Shown here piece by piece: positions 9,068 through 18,574 of a stretch of DNA of 45,497 nt (its first letter is position 1; the number at the start of each line of letters is the position of its first letter). The notes beneath the pieces are model-generated. The model did not search any database, was not told where the DNA came from, and was given only the letters and a program-made list of their open reading frames with translations. Origin of the DNA: Acanthamoeba castellanii str. Neff (lineage: Eukaryota > Discosea > Longamoebia > Acanthamoebidae); NCBI RefSeq assembly GCF_000313135.1, contig NW_004457263.1, positions 109,287 to 154,783 of the forward strand, read 5' to 3'. The position numbers and the translations under genes were made by a program.

Positions 9068-10607
9068 ATGCAGGGCGGGCCAGCACAAGGAGCCAAGGAT
9101 GGGGCTGCAGGGCTGCCGGGTGGGGTGGGCGGTGGTCAAGGAGCGGGCGGTGGGGCGGCGGGAGCACAGGCGGCGGCAGCGAGCGGAGGGCGCAAGATCT
9201 ACGAATGTTATCTCGAGGGGGCGATCAGCGCCGATCGACACGAGGCCCTGCTCGACCGCCTCCTGGGCCTGTGCGGCCCCGCCGGTGCCGGACGAGGCGA
9301 CCCATTATCCACATCACCATCACCATCTTCTTCTTCGCACATGGATGAAGATGACACCTACGTAGCGCCGCCCGTGGTCCTGCACCACCGGGAGCTGCTG
9401 TTCAAGGCGCCGCCGCCCCCGGCCTCGATGATCACCACCCAGACCCAGACCGTGGGCGCTGCGGCCGCGGCCGCGCTGGGCGTGCCCACCAACCCCGCGC
9501 CCTCGTTCAACGAGCTGCGCGTGCGGTGCCGCCTGGTGCCCTCCAAGCAGGGACCTGCACCCTCGGCCTCCGGCGCTTGGTATGCTCCTCGACCGCACAC
9601 GCACGAACGCACACGCACACACCACACTCACCACCGCACACATCACCGCACACATCGCACACGTAGGAGCGTGCATTACAACAGCGTGCCGCTGATGCGG
9701 GAGAAGATGGCCGCCAACGTGCGGAACGTGACCGATGTGGAGGTGAGCGACAACATCATTGACTTCCTCCGCCTCATGGGCTACCAATTTCAGGTGCGCC
9801 ACACACGACACACGACACACGACACGATCTTGGAGGACTTTCTTGTCACCTCACACGCGCGTGCGCGGGTGGTGTCCAGTTTGAGTTCATCAGAGAGGGC
9901 TTCGTCTTCCAAACGCAGCGCAAGATCACCGTCTCGGTCACCCAGGTCAAGAAGGTAACACGCCCGCCACGCACTACAATGACAACCACACCGAGTGCGT
10001 GCGCTGTGAGACGAGCGAACTCACAAGTGGGGCCTGCTGGTGGGTGCAGATTGTGGACAAGGAGGACCTGAGCACGGCCGAACCCCTGGTGGCCGGCACC
10101 TGGTTCGTGGAGCTCTCGGCACGCACCGATGGTATGTGCGCCCGTGGCAGGGGACGATCGTTCGTTCTTTCTAAACGCGTCGCGTGTCATCGACAGATTC
10201 GAATTTGATTCCGAGCGTCGCGGACGAGATCAACAGCTTTGCCGATTACCTCATGCCGTACGCGTGCCCCCCCCCGCTTCCCTTTCGTTCTTCTTCGTTC
10301 TTTTACGTTGGCTGCCTTGCCAACCGAACCATCTGTGGTGGTGGTGTCTCTGGACAGGCTGGTGGACGTGAAGCGGGTCGACTACCGCCGGTTCTTTGCC
10401 ACCTCCCTGGCGTCGGACACACTCCCTCAGGCAAAGCGGCCACCAGCGGGGCCACCGCAGCTGGGGCGCGCCAAGGCGCCCGCCGGCGGCTTTCCTCCCA
10501 CTGGGGCGGGGCGAGGCGGGCAGCCGCCACCACCCGGACAGCAGCAGCAGCAGACCACCAAGCCCACCACCTCCTCTAACGCCCCCACCTCTTGGATCAC
10601 CCTCTGA
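9068..10607 (+). CDS. MED18: Mediator complex subunit 18
   Basis: Six exons (9068-9579, 9667-9793, 9880-9954, 10050-10131, 10197-10257, 10358-10607) join in phase into about 368 residues. After a Gly/Ala-rich leader, the conserved first strand reads YECYLEGAISADRHEALLDR, the Med18 signature 'YEC.L.G.I'. Further matches to the family are FNELRVRCRL, MGYQFQFEFIREGFVF, the basic strand KITVSVTQVKK and the region WFVELSARTD leading to LVDVKRVDYRR. Med18 is a beta-barrel head-module subunit that links Mediator to RNA polymerase II in the nucleus. The N-terminal Gly/Ala segment, an Ala/Pro-rich insert and a Pro/Gln-rich tail make it longer than yeast or human forms (about 200-300 aa). The start chosen is the first ATG after the kinase poly(A) signal. 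Confidence 0.85.
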
Positions 10608-10674
10608 GCTCACCCTCTTCTTTTTCATACATGACCTTCTTCATCATTCTTTTGAGTGTAAACATTCCGGGGTG

Positions 10675-11333
10675 CTATGTGCTGATGCAGAAGACGATGT
10701 AGAAGGTGGTGCCCTTCTGGGCCAGGGTGAGGCAGGTGCCGCCGGAATGGACCAACACGACTGCGTCTGGCTTGCCCTTCAGTCGGGGCAGGTTGTTGCC
10801 TCTGCCCACCGTCTTCTCCCAGAAGTCGGGCCAGCTCTTGTACCAGTCCTGCAGGATGAAGCTCATAGTCGGCACCCGCACTAGTGAAGGGGTTTTGCCA
10901 CCTGTACACGGTCATTCCCACAATGGCCACCACTATTGCCTACCATCGTCGTTAGCATGAACAAGGCAAGCACAGTGTGTTTGGAAGGAGCAATCAGCAA
11001 CAAGTGACGAGGGGGGAACGATGAAGAAGAAGGGAGAACCTCTTTGAGTGATGAGGCGCAGAACTGGAAGACGCTGACCTCGGTCTCGCCACTCCAGTCC
11101 CAGCCCTTGGCGTTGGCCGACTGCTGTGTCTCGAACCACATGGCGCCTGCCTTGGGGTCGAACGCTTTGGCGCGCGGGCACGCCTTGAGGGCCGCCTCCT
11201 TGCTCTGCCCACCCTCAAGGTAGAAGCCCCAACGACCATCTCGAGCGTAGGGCTTCGGCGGCAGGACCCGGCCCAGCGCCGCCAGCTCCGCCCACACTTC
11301 ACGAAAAGCTACTGATGCCGGCGGCGCGTCCAT
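10675..11333 (-). CDS. Unrecognised protein, model uncertain (possible frameshift)
   Basis: The first exon runs from about 11333 to 11040 (MDAPPASVAFREVWAELAAL .. FCASSLKE) and ends at a GTTCTC donor. An intron with a CTAAC branch-like motif leads to an acceptor near 10934. That acceptor gives, in phase, a hydrophobic stretch AIVVAIVGMTVYRWQ, which looks like a membrane anchor. The best 3' coding stretch, DWYKSWPDFWEKTVGRG to TTFYIVFCIST and TAG at 10675-10677, lies in another frame from about 10890. A one-base error or an unrecognised tiny intron is needed to join them. No family is recognised. Coding character is judged only from the residue pattern and the absence of stops. Confidence 0.4.
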
Positions 11334-11624
11334 GTCCACTTCTTGTACAACACCAACCCGACACATCATCTTTTCGCACAGTCGACAACCTCCCTTCACT
11401 TCTTCTTCTCTTCACCTTCTTCTCTTCACCTGCTCCATGAACAGAGGCGACAAGATGGGGTGTGGTATGGCACAAAGGTGTTACTTCATCATGATCCGTT
11501 TTTCATAAATAGGCGTCAACAGCGTGTTCCCTCCTTCTCGATGTTTGTGTGTAGGTCGTGTGTGTCGTATCGTGTCTTGTGTGCCACTCGAGTGCGCACT
11601 GCCAGTCACTCTCAATCACTCCTT

Positions 11625-14559
11625 TTAGTTCGCGTTCGAGAGATACTCCCAGTTGTGGACCTGTGCACCAGCGAATGAAGAAAACGAAAACGCGGTCAGC
11701 GTTGGCCCATCGCGTGTGTCGGTGCGTGCGTGCGGCGTGTGCGGCGCAGATTCGCGAGAGTGCAATCGTAATCAGAGGCGTAGAATGGAATCGCTCAAGA
11801 GCAGGCTTCAAATTCAAAAGCCTTGTTTGAAGCTGCCTCAGTCGTCGGACCTTGTTTTTCACATCATCTGATTGCTCTCCCTCTCGCGCGCGTGCGCACG
11901 CGGTGGGCTGAGTGGGGTGGAGAGGTGCGGGCGGGCGTACCATCATCTTCTGCACGCAGAGCAGGGCGTGCTTCTGCACCTCGGCGTCGGGGTTGTTGGT
12001 CATGAGGTTCATGATATCCACCTTACCGTCCATCTTAGAAAGCACTCTGTTGTCGTTGTTGTAGCACACAGACGCGGCCGCGTTAGTCTCTGAACTTGAA
12101 CGTGTGTGTGTGTGGTGTGTGTGTGTGGTGTGTGGTGTGTGGTGTGTGGTGTGTGGTGTGTGGTGTGTGGTGTGTGGTGTGTGGTGTGTGGTGTGTGGTG
12201 TGTGGTGTGTGGTGTGTGGTGTGTGGTGTGTGGTGTGTGGTGTGTGTGTGGCGATGGTGGTGGTGGTGCGTACTTTCTGCCGCGAGGGTGGAAGCGCACG
12301 AACTCGCCCAAGTCGTAGCAGGCGATGGCCAACACTTGCGGGTTGTTCGACGACCTGATCAACTCAAGCAATACACTACACGCGGTGTGCGGTCAGCGAG
12401 CGTGACATGCACCCAGTGATATTTATATGTACATATGAAAATATAAACGTATATATTCGCGAATACAAATATGTAAAGAAAACGTTGTTTGTGTAGATCG
12501 GCGTACCCCAAAACCTTGAAGTTGTTCTCCTCGAATCTGCCCACGTTCTCCCTCCAGAACTTCTCCGAGCGGTGGACCAGAGACCAAACGAGGTTGCCCG
12601 ACATGACCTCCTCCCTGTACAGCTCGAACGAGCTGCGGGGTGGAAAGAAGAGAACCACAGAGAGAAACACGGAAACGTTAGGCTATTGAGCTCCAACCGT
12701 TGCGCGCACATTGAACGAGCGAGCGAGAGAGAGAGAGTGTGTGTAGTGGGTTGACGTACTTGAGCACGTTCACGTCCTTCTCGAGCACCTCGTTCAGCAC
12801 CGCGAGATCCTGCTCAATGTCCTCGTCCTTCCATTTCTGCGAGTGGTCGATGAGGCGAGAGCCGAAGAAAAAGAAGGAAAAATTAGAACGCTAAGGCCTT
12901 GCGATGAAGAGAGAGAAAGAGAGAGAGAGAGGGCTTACCTTCTGCGTGAGACCAGCAGCGAGCTTGACCATGCCGGCCTTGATCATCTGTTCGTTGTTCT
13001 CGCCCTTGCTCAGAATGTTCTGTTGTTGACGGCCGCGCGCGCGGACGTTGGGTGAGACCAAGGAGCCACCCACCAGTGGCGATGCGGGCGGGTGTGGGGT
13101 TGGTTTGGAAGGGGGCTTGAGTACCCTGAGGGTGGCAACGCCGACTCTCCTGATCTTGACGCGGTCCTCCTTCCTGATGACCTCGACGAGCTGCGAGACG
13201 AGGTTCGAGATGTGGCCGAAGTCCTGAGCAACGGTCTAGAAATGTACCAAACAAACAAACGCATGTGTAAGATCACCATATATAAAACATCACACACCTA
13301 TATATATATATATATAAATATATAAACATCACATATAAAAGTGTTGTGATTGTCGATGACATTATTATTGAATTCAAGTGTGTGTGAATGTGACCATCAA
13401 ATTATAACCGTCGGCGTGGAAAGAAGCCGACAGCTATCTTCGTGATGGAACCCTCCACACCATCACGTGGAAGAGGGTGCGGATCGCTATGGGCGCCATT
13501 AAATTATACTTGGTCATGGACGTATCCCAAGTATAAATCGTGAGGGCCTTCTTCTTCTTCTTCATNNNNNNNNNNNNNNNNNNNNNNNNNNNNNNNNNNN
13601 NNNNNNNNNNNNNNNNNNNNNNNNNNNNNNNNNNNNNNNNNNNNNNNNNNNNNNNNNNNNNNNNNNNNNNNNNNNNNNNNNNNNNNNNNNNNNNNNNNNN
13701 NNNNNNNNNNNNNNNNNNNNNNNNNNNNNNNNNNNNNNNNNNNNNNNNNNNNNNNNNNNNNNNNNNNNNNNNNNNNNNNNNNNNNNNNNNNNNNNNNNNN
13801 NNNNNNNNNNNNNNNNNNNNNNNNNNNNNNNNNNNNNNNNNNNNNNNNNNNNNNNNNNNNNNNNNNNNNNNNNNNNNNNNNNNNNNNNNNNNNNNNNNNN
13901 NNNNNNNNNNNNNNNNNNNNNNNNNNNNNNNNNNNNNNNNNNNNNNNNNNNNNNNNNNNNNNNNNNNNNNNNNNNNNNNNNNNNNNNNNNNNNNNNNNNN
14001 NNNNNNNNNNNNNNNNNNNNNNNNNNNNNNNNNNNNNNNNNNNNNNNNNNNNNNNNNNNNNNNNNNNNNNNNNNNNNNNNNNNNNNNNNNNNNNNNNNNN
14101 NNNNNNNNNNNNNNNNNNNNNNNNNNNNNNNNNNNNNNNNNNNNNNNNNNNNNNNNNNNNNNNNNNNNNNNNNNNNNNNNNNNNNNNNNNNNNNNNNNNN
14201 NNNNNNNNNNNNNNNNNNNNNNNNNNNNNNNNNNNNNNNNNNNNNNNNNNNNNNNNNNNNNNNNNNNNNNNNNNNNNNNNNNNNNNNNNNNNNNNNNNNN
14301 NNNNNNNNNNNNNNNNNNNNNNNNNNNNNNNNNNNNNNNNNNNNNNNNNNNNNNNNNNNNNNNNNNNNNNNNNNNNNNNNNNNNNNNNNNNNNNNNNNNN
14401 NNNNNNNNCCTCCGAGATCAATTTAGCGCTCTTCATGGTGTCCCAGGGGATGGTTCGGCGCAGGACGGTGTCGTTGGTGAGCGTGGCCACCACCGTCTGC
14501 TCCTGTTCCTCCACGATGGCCTGCTCGTAGATCTCGAACTTCTCCTTCTGGCCCTTCAT
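11625..14559 (-). CDS. V-type proton ATPase subunit H (gene interrupted by an N gap)
   Basis: The N-terminal exon (14559 into the gap) reads MKGQKEKFEIYEQAIVEEQE and includes IPWDTMKSAKLISE, the conserved 'W....aklIs' start of subunit H. After the gap come exons encoding TVAQDFGHISNLVSQLVEVI, NILSKGENNEQMIKAGMVK, LVWSLVHRSEKFWRENVGRF, ACYDLGEFVRFHPRGRK, VDIMNLMTNNPDAEVQKHAL with CVQKMM, and the tiny last exon VHNWEYLSNAN with TAA at 11625-11627. These match the armadillo-like C-terminal domain of Vma13. Subunit H sits on the cytosolic V1 sector and couples or silences ATP hydrolysis when V1 detaches. Much of the N-terminal HEAT-like domain must lie in the gap. The introns include a 7-bp minisatellite at 12122-12245. 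Confidence 0.93.
12122..12245. repeat. 7-bp tandem repeat (TGTGTGG)n
   Basis: About 17 nearly perfect copies of a heptamer lie within a V-ATPase H intron. On the coding strand the unit reads CCACACA. It produces periodic spurious ORFs in every frame. Confidence 0.95.
13410..13536. other. Three adjacent perfect hairpins (candidate structured RNA)
   Basis: Three perfect inverted repeats follow one another: a 6-bp stem at 13410-13431 (GTCGGC/GCCGAC), an 8-bp stem at 13441-13467 (CGTGATGG/CCATCACG) and a 10-bp stem at 13504-13536 (TTATACTTGG/CCAAGTATAA). The loop of the second contains CCCTC, which can pair with GAGGG at 13473-13477. The block sits between a V-ATPase H exon and the N gap, in what should be intron or missing sequence. 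The minus strand also has a short open frame across it (MKKKKKALTIYTWDTSM..), so it could be coding. No RNA family was recognised. Confidence 0.4.
13566..14408. other. Assembly gap (843 N)
   Basis: A continuous run of N. It falls inside the V-ATPase H gene and removes most of the N-terminal domain. The true gap length may differ from the number of N. Confidence 0.99.
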
Positions 14560-14841
14560 TTCTTCTTTCTATATAACGCGAGCTGTGTGGCGGAGGATTC
14601 CAATCAAAAATCAGCTAGCCCGCTACGATGAGCTTTCGTAGTCGTCTTCTTCAAGAGGCAAGGGGGCGAGAGCGAAGAAGCTGCGCAGGGAACACAGAAG
14701 TTGCTCGCCGTCGCCGGAATACTCTTCCCCCACTTCCGCCCCCGTCGCGTGCCCCCTTTTTTCCCGGATTTGAATACACACTTTTTAATTTTTTAAAATA
14801 ACATTTTCTTCTTGGCTGGGCTTCAACAGCTTCAAGGCCAT

Positions 14842-15725
14842 TCAAGAGCTCAGGGCCGCGATCTCCTCCTCGGTGACCTGTTGGTGCATCTGTAGGAGAA
14901 GGCAATGCTTGTTACTACGATGTTCACACCCCTGTAAGATCGATGCCCACTCTCGGGACGCAAGGCCTGGCATGCACCTACAGGTACGTACCTGTTGAGA
15001 AAGGTGGAGCCAGCCCATCCACTGCTGCGGCTGATCTGATGGATACGGGCGCGTGTCGTGATTCCAGTAGGTCCACTCTGAGAACTGGCCACCTGTACGC
15101 GATGGTTAGCGATGAATACACCACCCAATCTCTACCACTCCTGGGTACATCAGCATGGCAGTGCTTAATACACGCTGCGCCGCCAGAGGAACGATGGGGA
15201 TGAGACACTACGTACTGACGTGCCACTGCTTCTCGCCGTCTGCGCCTCGCCCTGTTGCCTCCTGCAGCACCAGCCCTAAGAAACCAGAGCCAGTGCAGGC
15301 CCAATTGGGTCCACACGTCTAATGAGCAAGCAGTAGCGAAGGCGCGAGCGCAGTGAAGAGGCCAGGCGCGAGGTGTCAGTAGTACCTTGGTAGTCCGAGG
15401 GAAGGGGGAGCGTTTTGCCGCGTAGCAATCGTCCCCGGAATGATGCTCGCAGAATATCGTCGCCGGGGGCGGCGGACGCTGAAGAAGATGAAGAGGAGGT
15501 GGAGGTGGAGAGGGTGGACATGGAGCCCTCCTCCTCCTGCTTGACTCGCTCGCTTTCAACGACGAAGTAATTCTGAATGGGCGCCTCGCCCTCGTAATCG
15601 ATGAGAAACGGCATGTAGTGCAGCGTCACCTCGGACGCTCGCCCCGCACTGTGCAGCTGCTGAACATTAATCTCGTTCTTCCTGCTCGAGTCGTCTCCTC
15701 TTCGCCTGCCGTCGTCTTCCTCCAT
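14842..15725 (-). CDS. RNASEH2C: Ribonuclease H2 subunit C
   Basis: Four exons (15725-15386, 15275-15216, 15092-14992, 14889-14842) join in phase into about 183 residues. The RNase H2C signature is clear: VTLHYMPFLIDYEGEAPIQN and FVV, then LRASFRGRLLRGKTLPLPSD and YQG, then GLVLQEATGRG. The C-terminal part has FSEWTYWNHDTRPYPSDQP and WMGWLHLSQQ, corresponding to the conserved YWN segment and final helix. RNase H2C forms, with H2B, the triple-barrel scaffold of the trimeric nuclear enzyme that removes ribonucleotides from DNA and cleaves RNA-DNA hybrids. A Ser-rich insert (about residues 65-85) separates the first two conserved blocks. Its ATG is 64 nt from the first possible ATG of the divergent plus-strand gene, so the two probably share a promoter. 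Confidence 0.87.
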
Positions 15726-15789
15726 GTCCGTTTGTTCTTTCTTTTATTTTTATTTTTATTTGTATTCAGAAAGGTACAGTAGGGTCCCC
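15726..15789. promoter_or_regulatory. Short bidirectional promoter region
   Basis: Only 64 nt separate the RNASEH2C start codon (minus, 15725) from the first candidate ATG of the plus-strand Schlafen-like gene at 15790. A T-rich run (TTTTATTTTTATTTTTATTT) fills its middle. If the downstream ATG at 15868 is used the space is 142 nt. This is inferred from position only. Confidence 0.4.
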
Positions 15790-16912
15790 ATGAATTATTT
15801 TCCAGCGAAATACGCTCCAGGCGCAGCTCACCAAACGCACTTTGAACTGTTGAACAACAAGGCGAACATGGAGGCACCCGTGCATGAGCGAGAAGAGTTG
15901 TTGCACGCTCTACGAGGCCTAGCAGGATCCCCTAACCCGACCACTCCGCCCCCTACGAGGTCGGTACTGTGCCACTGGCGTGTGGCGCTGGAGGCCTATC
16001 GCGCCACCACAGGCATCGGTGGCACGACCATCTGCTCCCATGCCACGTCGCCCGCGGAGCTGCTCGCCGTCATCAATCGCCCCCTGCCCTCCTCGCCGCC
16101 CGAGCTTCCCTCTCCCCAGCTCGCCGCGCGGCTGCCCAGCAGCGTGGCTCTCGGCCAGCGGTTCGCCTTCGGCCAGCTGGGCACCTGCCTCCACCGCGAG
16201 GGCCGCGGGCACCAACCGGCGGACCTGGTGGCCGACCTCCCCAGCCAGGCCAGTGCGCTCATGAACAGCCCCGGCGGCGGGACTCTCTACTGGGGCCTGC
16301 AGCAGACGCAGCAGGGCCTGGTCGTCGCGGGCATGGAGCCGCCGAGCGACAGCACCATGGCCCAGGTGGCCTACGCCCTCGGTTGCTTGTGGAGGCGGTG
16401 GAGGCCGAGCGGGACTACGCCAAGACCTACCACCGGGTCGAGAGGCCCACCGGGGAGCCAGGGCCGCTGGTGGTGGTGGCCTTCACGTTCCGGCCGCGTC
16501 CGGGCCTCACCTGTCTCGCATGCCCGCTCTTCGTCGATCGGCACGACCGTTCACACAACTTCGACGCATGGGTGCGGCAGCTCGAGGAGGAGGAAGGCGA
16601 AGAAGGAGAAGAACAAGAACCCATCGAGCCGCCCGAGTGCAGATTAAAATCGAAGTGAAGGAGGAGGTTAAGGAGGAGGAAGATGAAGAGAGGCACGAGC
16701 AAGTAAAGAACGAGTGGCCGCTGGCTCGGGACATCGCCGCGCTGCTGCGTGAGAAGCCGGACAAGTCGTGGATCACGCAGGACATCAGGCGAGCGCTCCA
16801 TCAGAGGCGCGTCAACTGCTCCAAGCTCGACATCAACCGTACCCTCCACAAGAGCTCCGGAGTGTTCATCGGCCACAAGGACGGCGGCGACACTGTCTGG
16901 CGTCTCAAGTGA
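15790..16912 (+). pseudogene. Schlafen-type AlbA_2 domain protein with winged-helix-like tail; two frame changes
   Basis: The first frame (from ATG 15790, or 15868 MEAPVHEREELLHALRG) contains FGQLGTCLHREG, then ALMNSPGGGTLYWGLQQTQQ and GLVVAGMEP. This resembles the AlbA_2 core of Schlafen and related nucleases ('A.aN..GGt...Gv.d.g.v.G'). Near 16380-16390 the coding signal moves frame to VEAVEAERDYAKTYHRVERP and VVVAFTFRPRPGL. Near 16630-16650 it moves again to IKIEVKEEVKEEEDEERHEQ and a C-terminal domain, EWPLARDIAALLREKPDKSW to GDTVWRLK with TGA at 16910-16912. That tail resembles a winged helix. No plausible introns explain the shifts. Either the gene is decayed or the assembly has two indels; coding character on both sides of each break favours indels. 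Confidence 0.55.
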
Positions 16913-17260
16913 ACGCCGTGATGTAGGAAGTGAGAAGAAGAAGAAATCAAATGTGGAGGGCAGCTAAACTCAGCGTCCTCAAACCTAGCGGTCGTGACTC
17001 TGTGCGGGCGCTCATGTTGTGTGTTGTGTGTTGTGTGTGATGTTGGAAAAATGGCGGTGGGCCTGATTTGGTAATGACGTGTGACAACTTCGGCATTCCT
17101 GGCATTCCAAAAACACGAAAACAGTCCTCTGGGCTGTTTCTGTGGAACAGAGATGTTTGATGGTTGGCTGGCCGAAAACTCGAAGATAAGCGAAGGCGAC
17201 CTCTCCCCTTCCTCGGCGGGGCTCTCCAACGCCATGTGCGTCACCACCGCCACGTCCGCT

Positions 17261-17267
17261 ACATAAA
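17261..17267 (+). promoter_or_regulatory. TATA-like element upstream of the SIMPL gene
   Basis: ACATAAA lies 128 nt before the ATG at 17395, at a junction from GC-rich to CA-rich leader sequence. The position suits a core promoter for a strongly expressed gene, but this rests on sequence alone. Confidence 0.35.
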
Positions 17268-17394
17268 GGCCATAAGGAGCTCAATCCTTCCAGCATATCA
17301 AACCTATCTCATCACCACCTGCACACCAGCGGCCTCTATCCCACACCCCCGCACCACAGCACACATTACACCCATCACCAACATTAACATCAAC

Positions 17395-18441
17395 ATGAAG
17401 GCCCAAGCTCTTCTAGCCGCGTGTCTGCTCGCCACCTTCTTCTGCTTCTTGTGTTCCCCAGCAACAGCCCAAGACATCAATGCCACCTCCAACGTCGTGA
17501 AGGCCACGGGCACTGGTAGGCCAACCCGCGGCTGTTGATGTGCATTCACTCACCGGGGGGGGGGTGCAGGCAAGGTCACAATCGAGGCCGGCGTGGCCCA
17601 GGTCGAGCTGGGCGTGCAGGTGGACGCCCCCAACGCCAGCCAGGCGCAGGCCCAAGCCGCCAACTCGGCTCAGGCCATCGTCTCCACCCTCCAAGGCCTC
17701 AACGTACGTCGATCATGTTTCGATCGTTTTGCAAACTCCCAGAGCTGCATCATCTTCAACTTCTACTACTCCACTATAACAGGTGTCGAAGCTGCAGACG
17801 AGCAGCGTCTCGTTGATGCAGATCAACTTCCCCACGCCCTCGCCAAGCCCCATCCCCTTGGACAGCTCGTCGGCCGCGAGCGGTGGTGGCCAGAGCGAGG
17901 ACGACATCGTCTTCCGCGCCTCCAACACGGTGAGCTTCGAGGTCGCGGCCGACCAGGCCGGCGCGGCCATCGACGCCGCCGTGGGCGCCGGGGCCAACAC
18001 CATCCGCTCAGTCTCGCTCGTTCCCTCCGAGGCCGCGGTGACGGCGGCGCAGCAGCAGGCGACCCGACTGGCCGTGGCCAACGCGATCGCCTACGGGCGG
18101 CTCATCCTCGGCGAGCTCGGCTGCCAGGCCGTCGGCGTGGGCGCCGTCACCCTCACGCCGCTCTACGCGCCCATGTCCTCCTCCGTCCGCAGTACCTTCA
18201 CCCACCGTCGTGTCGTGTGTGTCGTGTGTCGTGTCTGTGCTGACGATGATTGTGGCGTGGCGTGGCGTGGCGTGGCGTGACTGCAGCGGCGGGGGTGACG
18301 GCGGATTCGGCGACGACGCCGGTGCTGAGCGGGGAGGTGGACATCTCGGCCACGGTGGAGGTGAACCTTCTGCAGAGCTGCCCCGGGTCCGCCATCGACG
18401 CCATCAACAACGCCAACACCAACGCCACCGCCGCAACCTAA
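17395..18441 (+). CDS. Secreted SIMPL (DUF541) domain protein
   Basis: Four exons (17395-17515, 17570-17703, 17783-18191, 18287-18441) join in phase into about 272 residues. A strong signal peptide, MKAQALLAACLLATFFCFLC, ends near PATAQ. The mature part begins with NVVKATGTGKVTIEAGVAQV and has DAPNASQAQAQAANSAQAIV, then VSKLQTSSVSLM, AYGRLILGELGCQAVGVGAV and ISATVEVNLL. These are the SIMPL pattern: 'G.g.v...pD.a.v..gV.....ta..A...n', 'i....i.T...sl.P' and a C-terminal beta strand. The family is common in bacteria as periplasmic oxidative-stress proteins, and the mouse SIMPL protein binds a Pelle-like kinase. Here it should be exported or enter the endomembrane system. The third intron carries a run of TGGCG pentamers at about 18252-18279. 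Confidence 0.8.
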
Positions 18442-18574
18442 GCTGTCGAACTGTCAACAAGCTCGAGAGAAGCTGCTCTCAAGAGCGAGCGATCGTCATC
18501 ATGTTCATACTGAAACGAAATAAGAATAAAATAATAGTTGGGAGAACGTCGCCCGGGTTTGGTCGTGGATGCGG

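Noticed and set aside
12096..12419. Long open frames across the TGTGTGG array, and similar ones over CA repeats (7054-7842, 8471-8842)
   Set aside because: Frames stay open only because of the repeat composition. They overlap well-supported exons or introns of other genes and encode Thr/His or Cys/Val repeats with no family match.
13504..13565. Minus-strand frame MKKKKKALTIYTWDTSM as an exon of V-ATPase H
   Set aside because: It does not resemble any part of subunit H and ends after about 45 codons. Its meaning cannot be settled beside the assembly gap.
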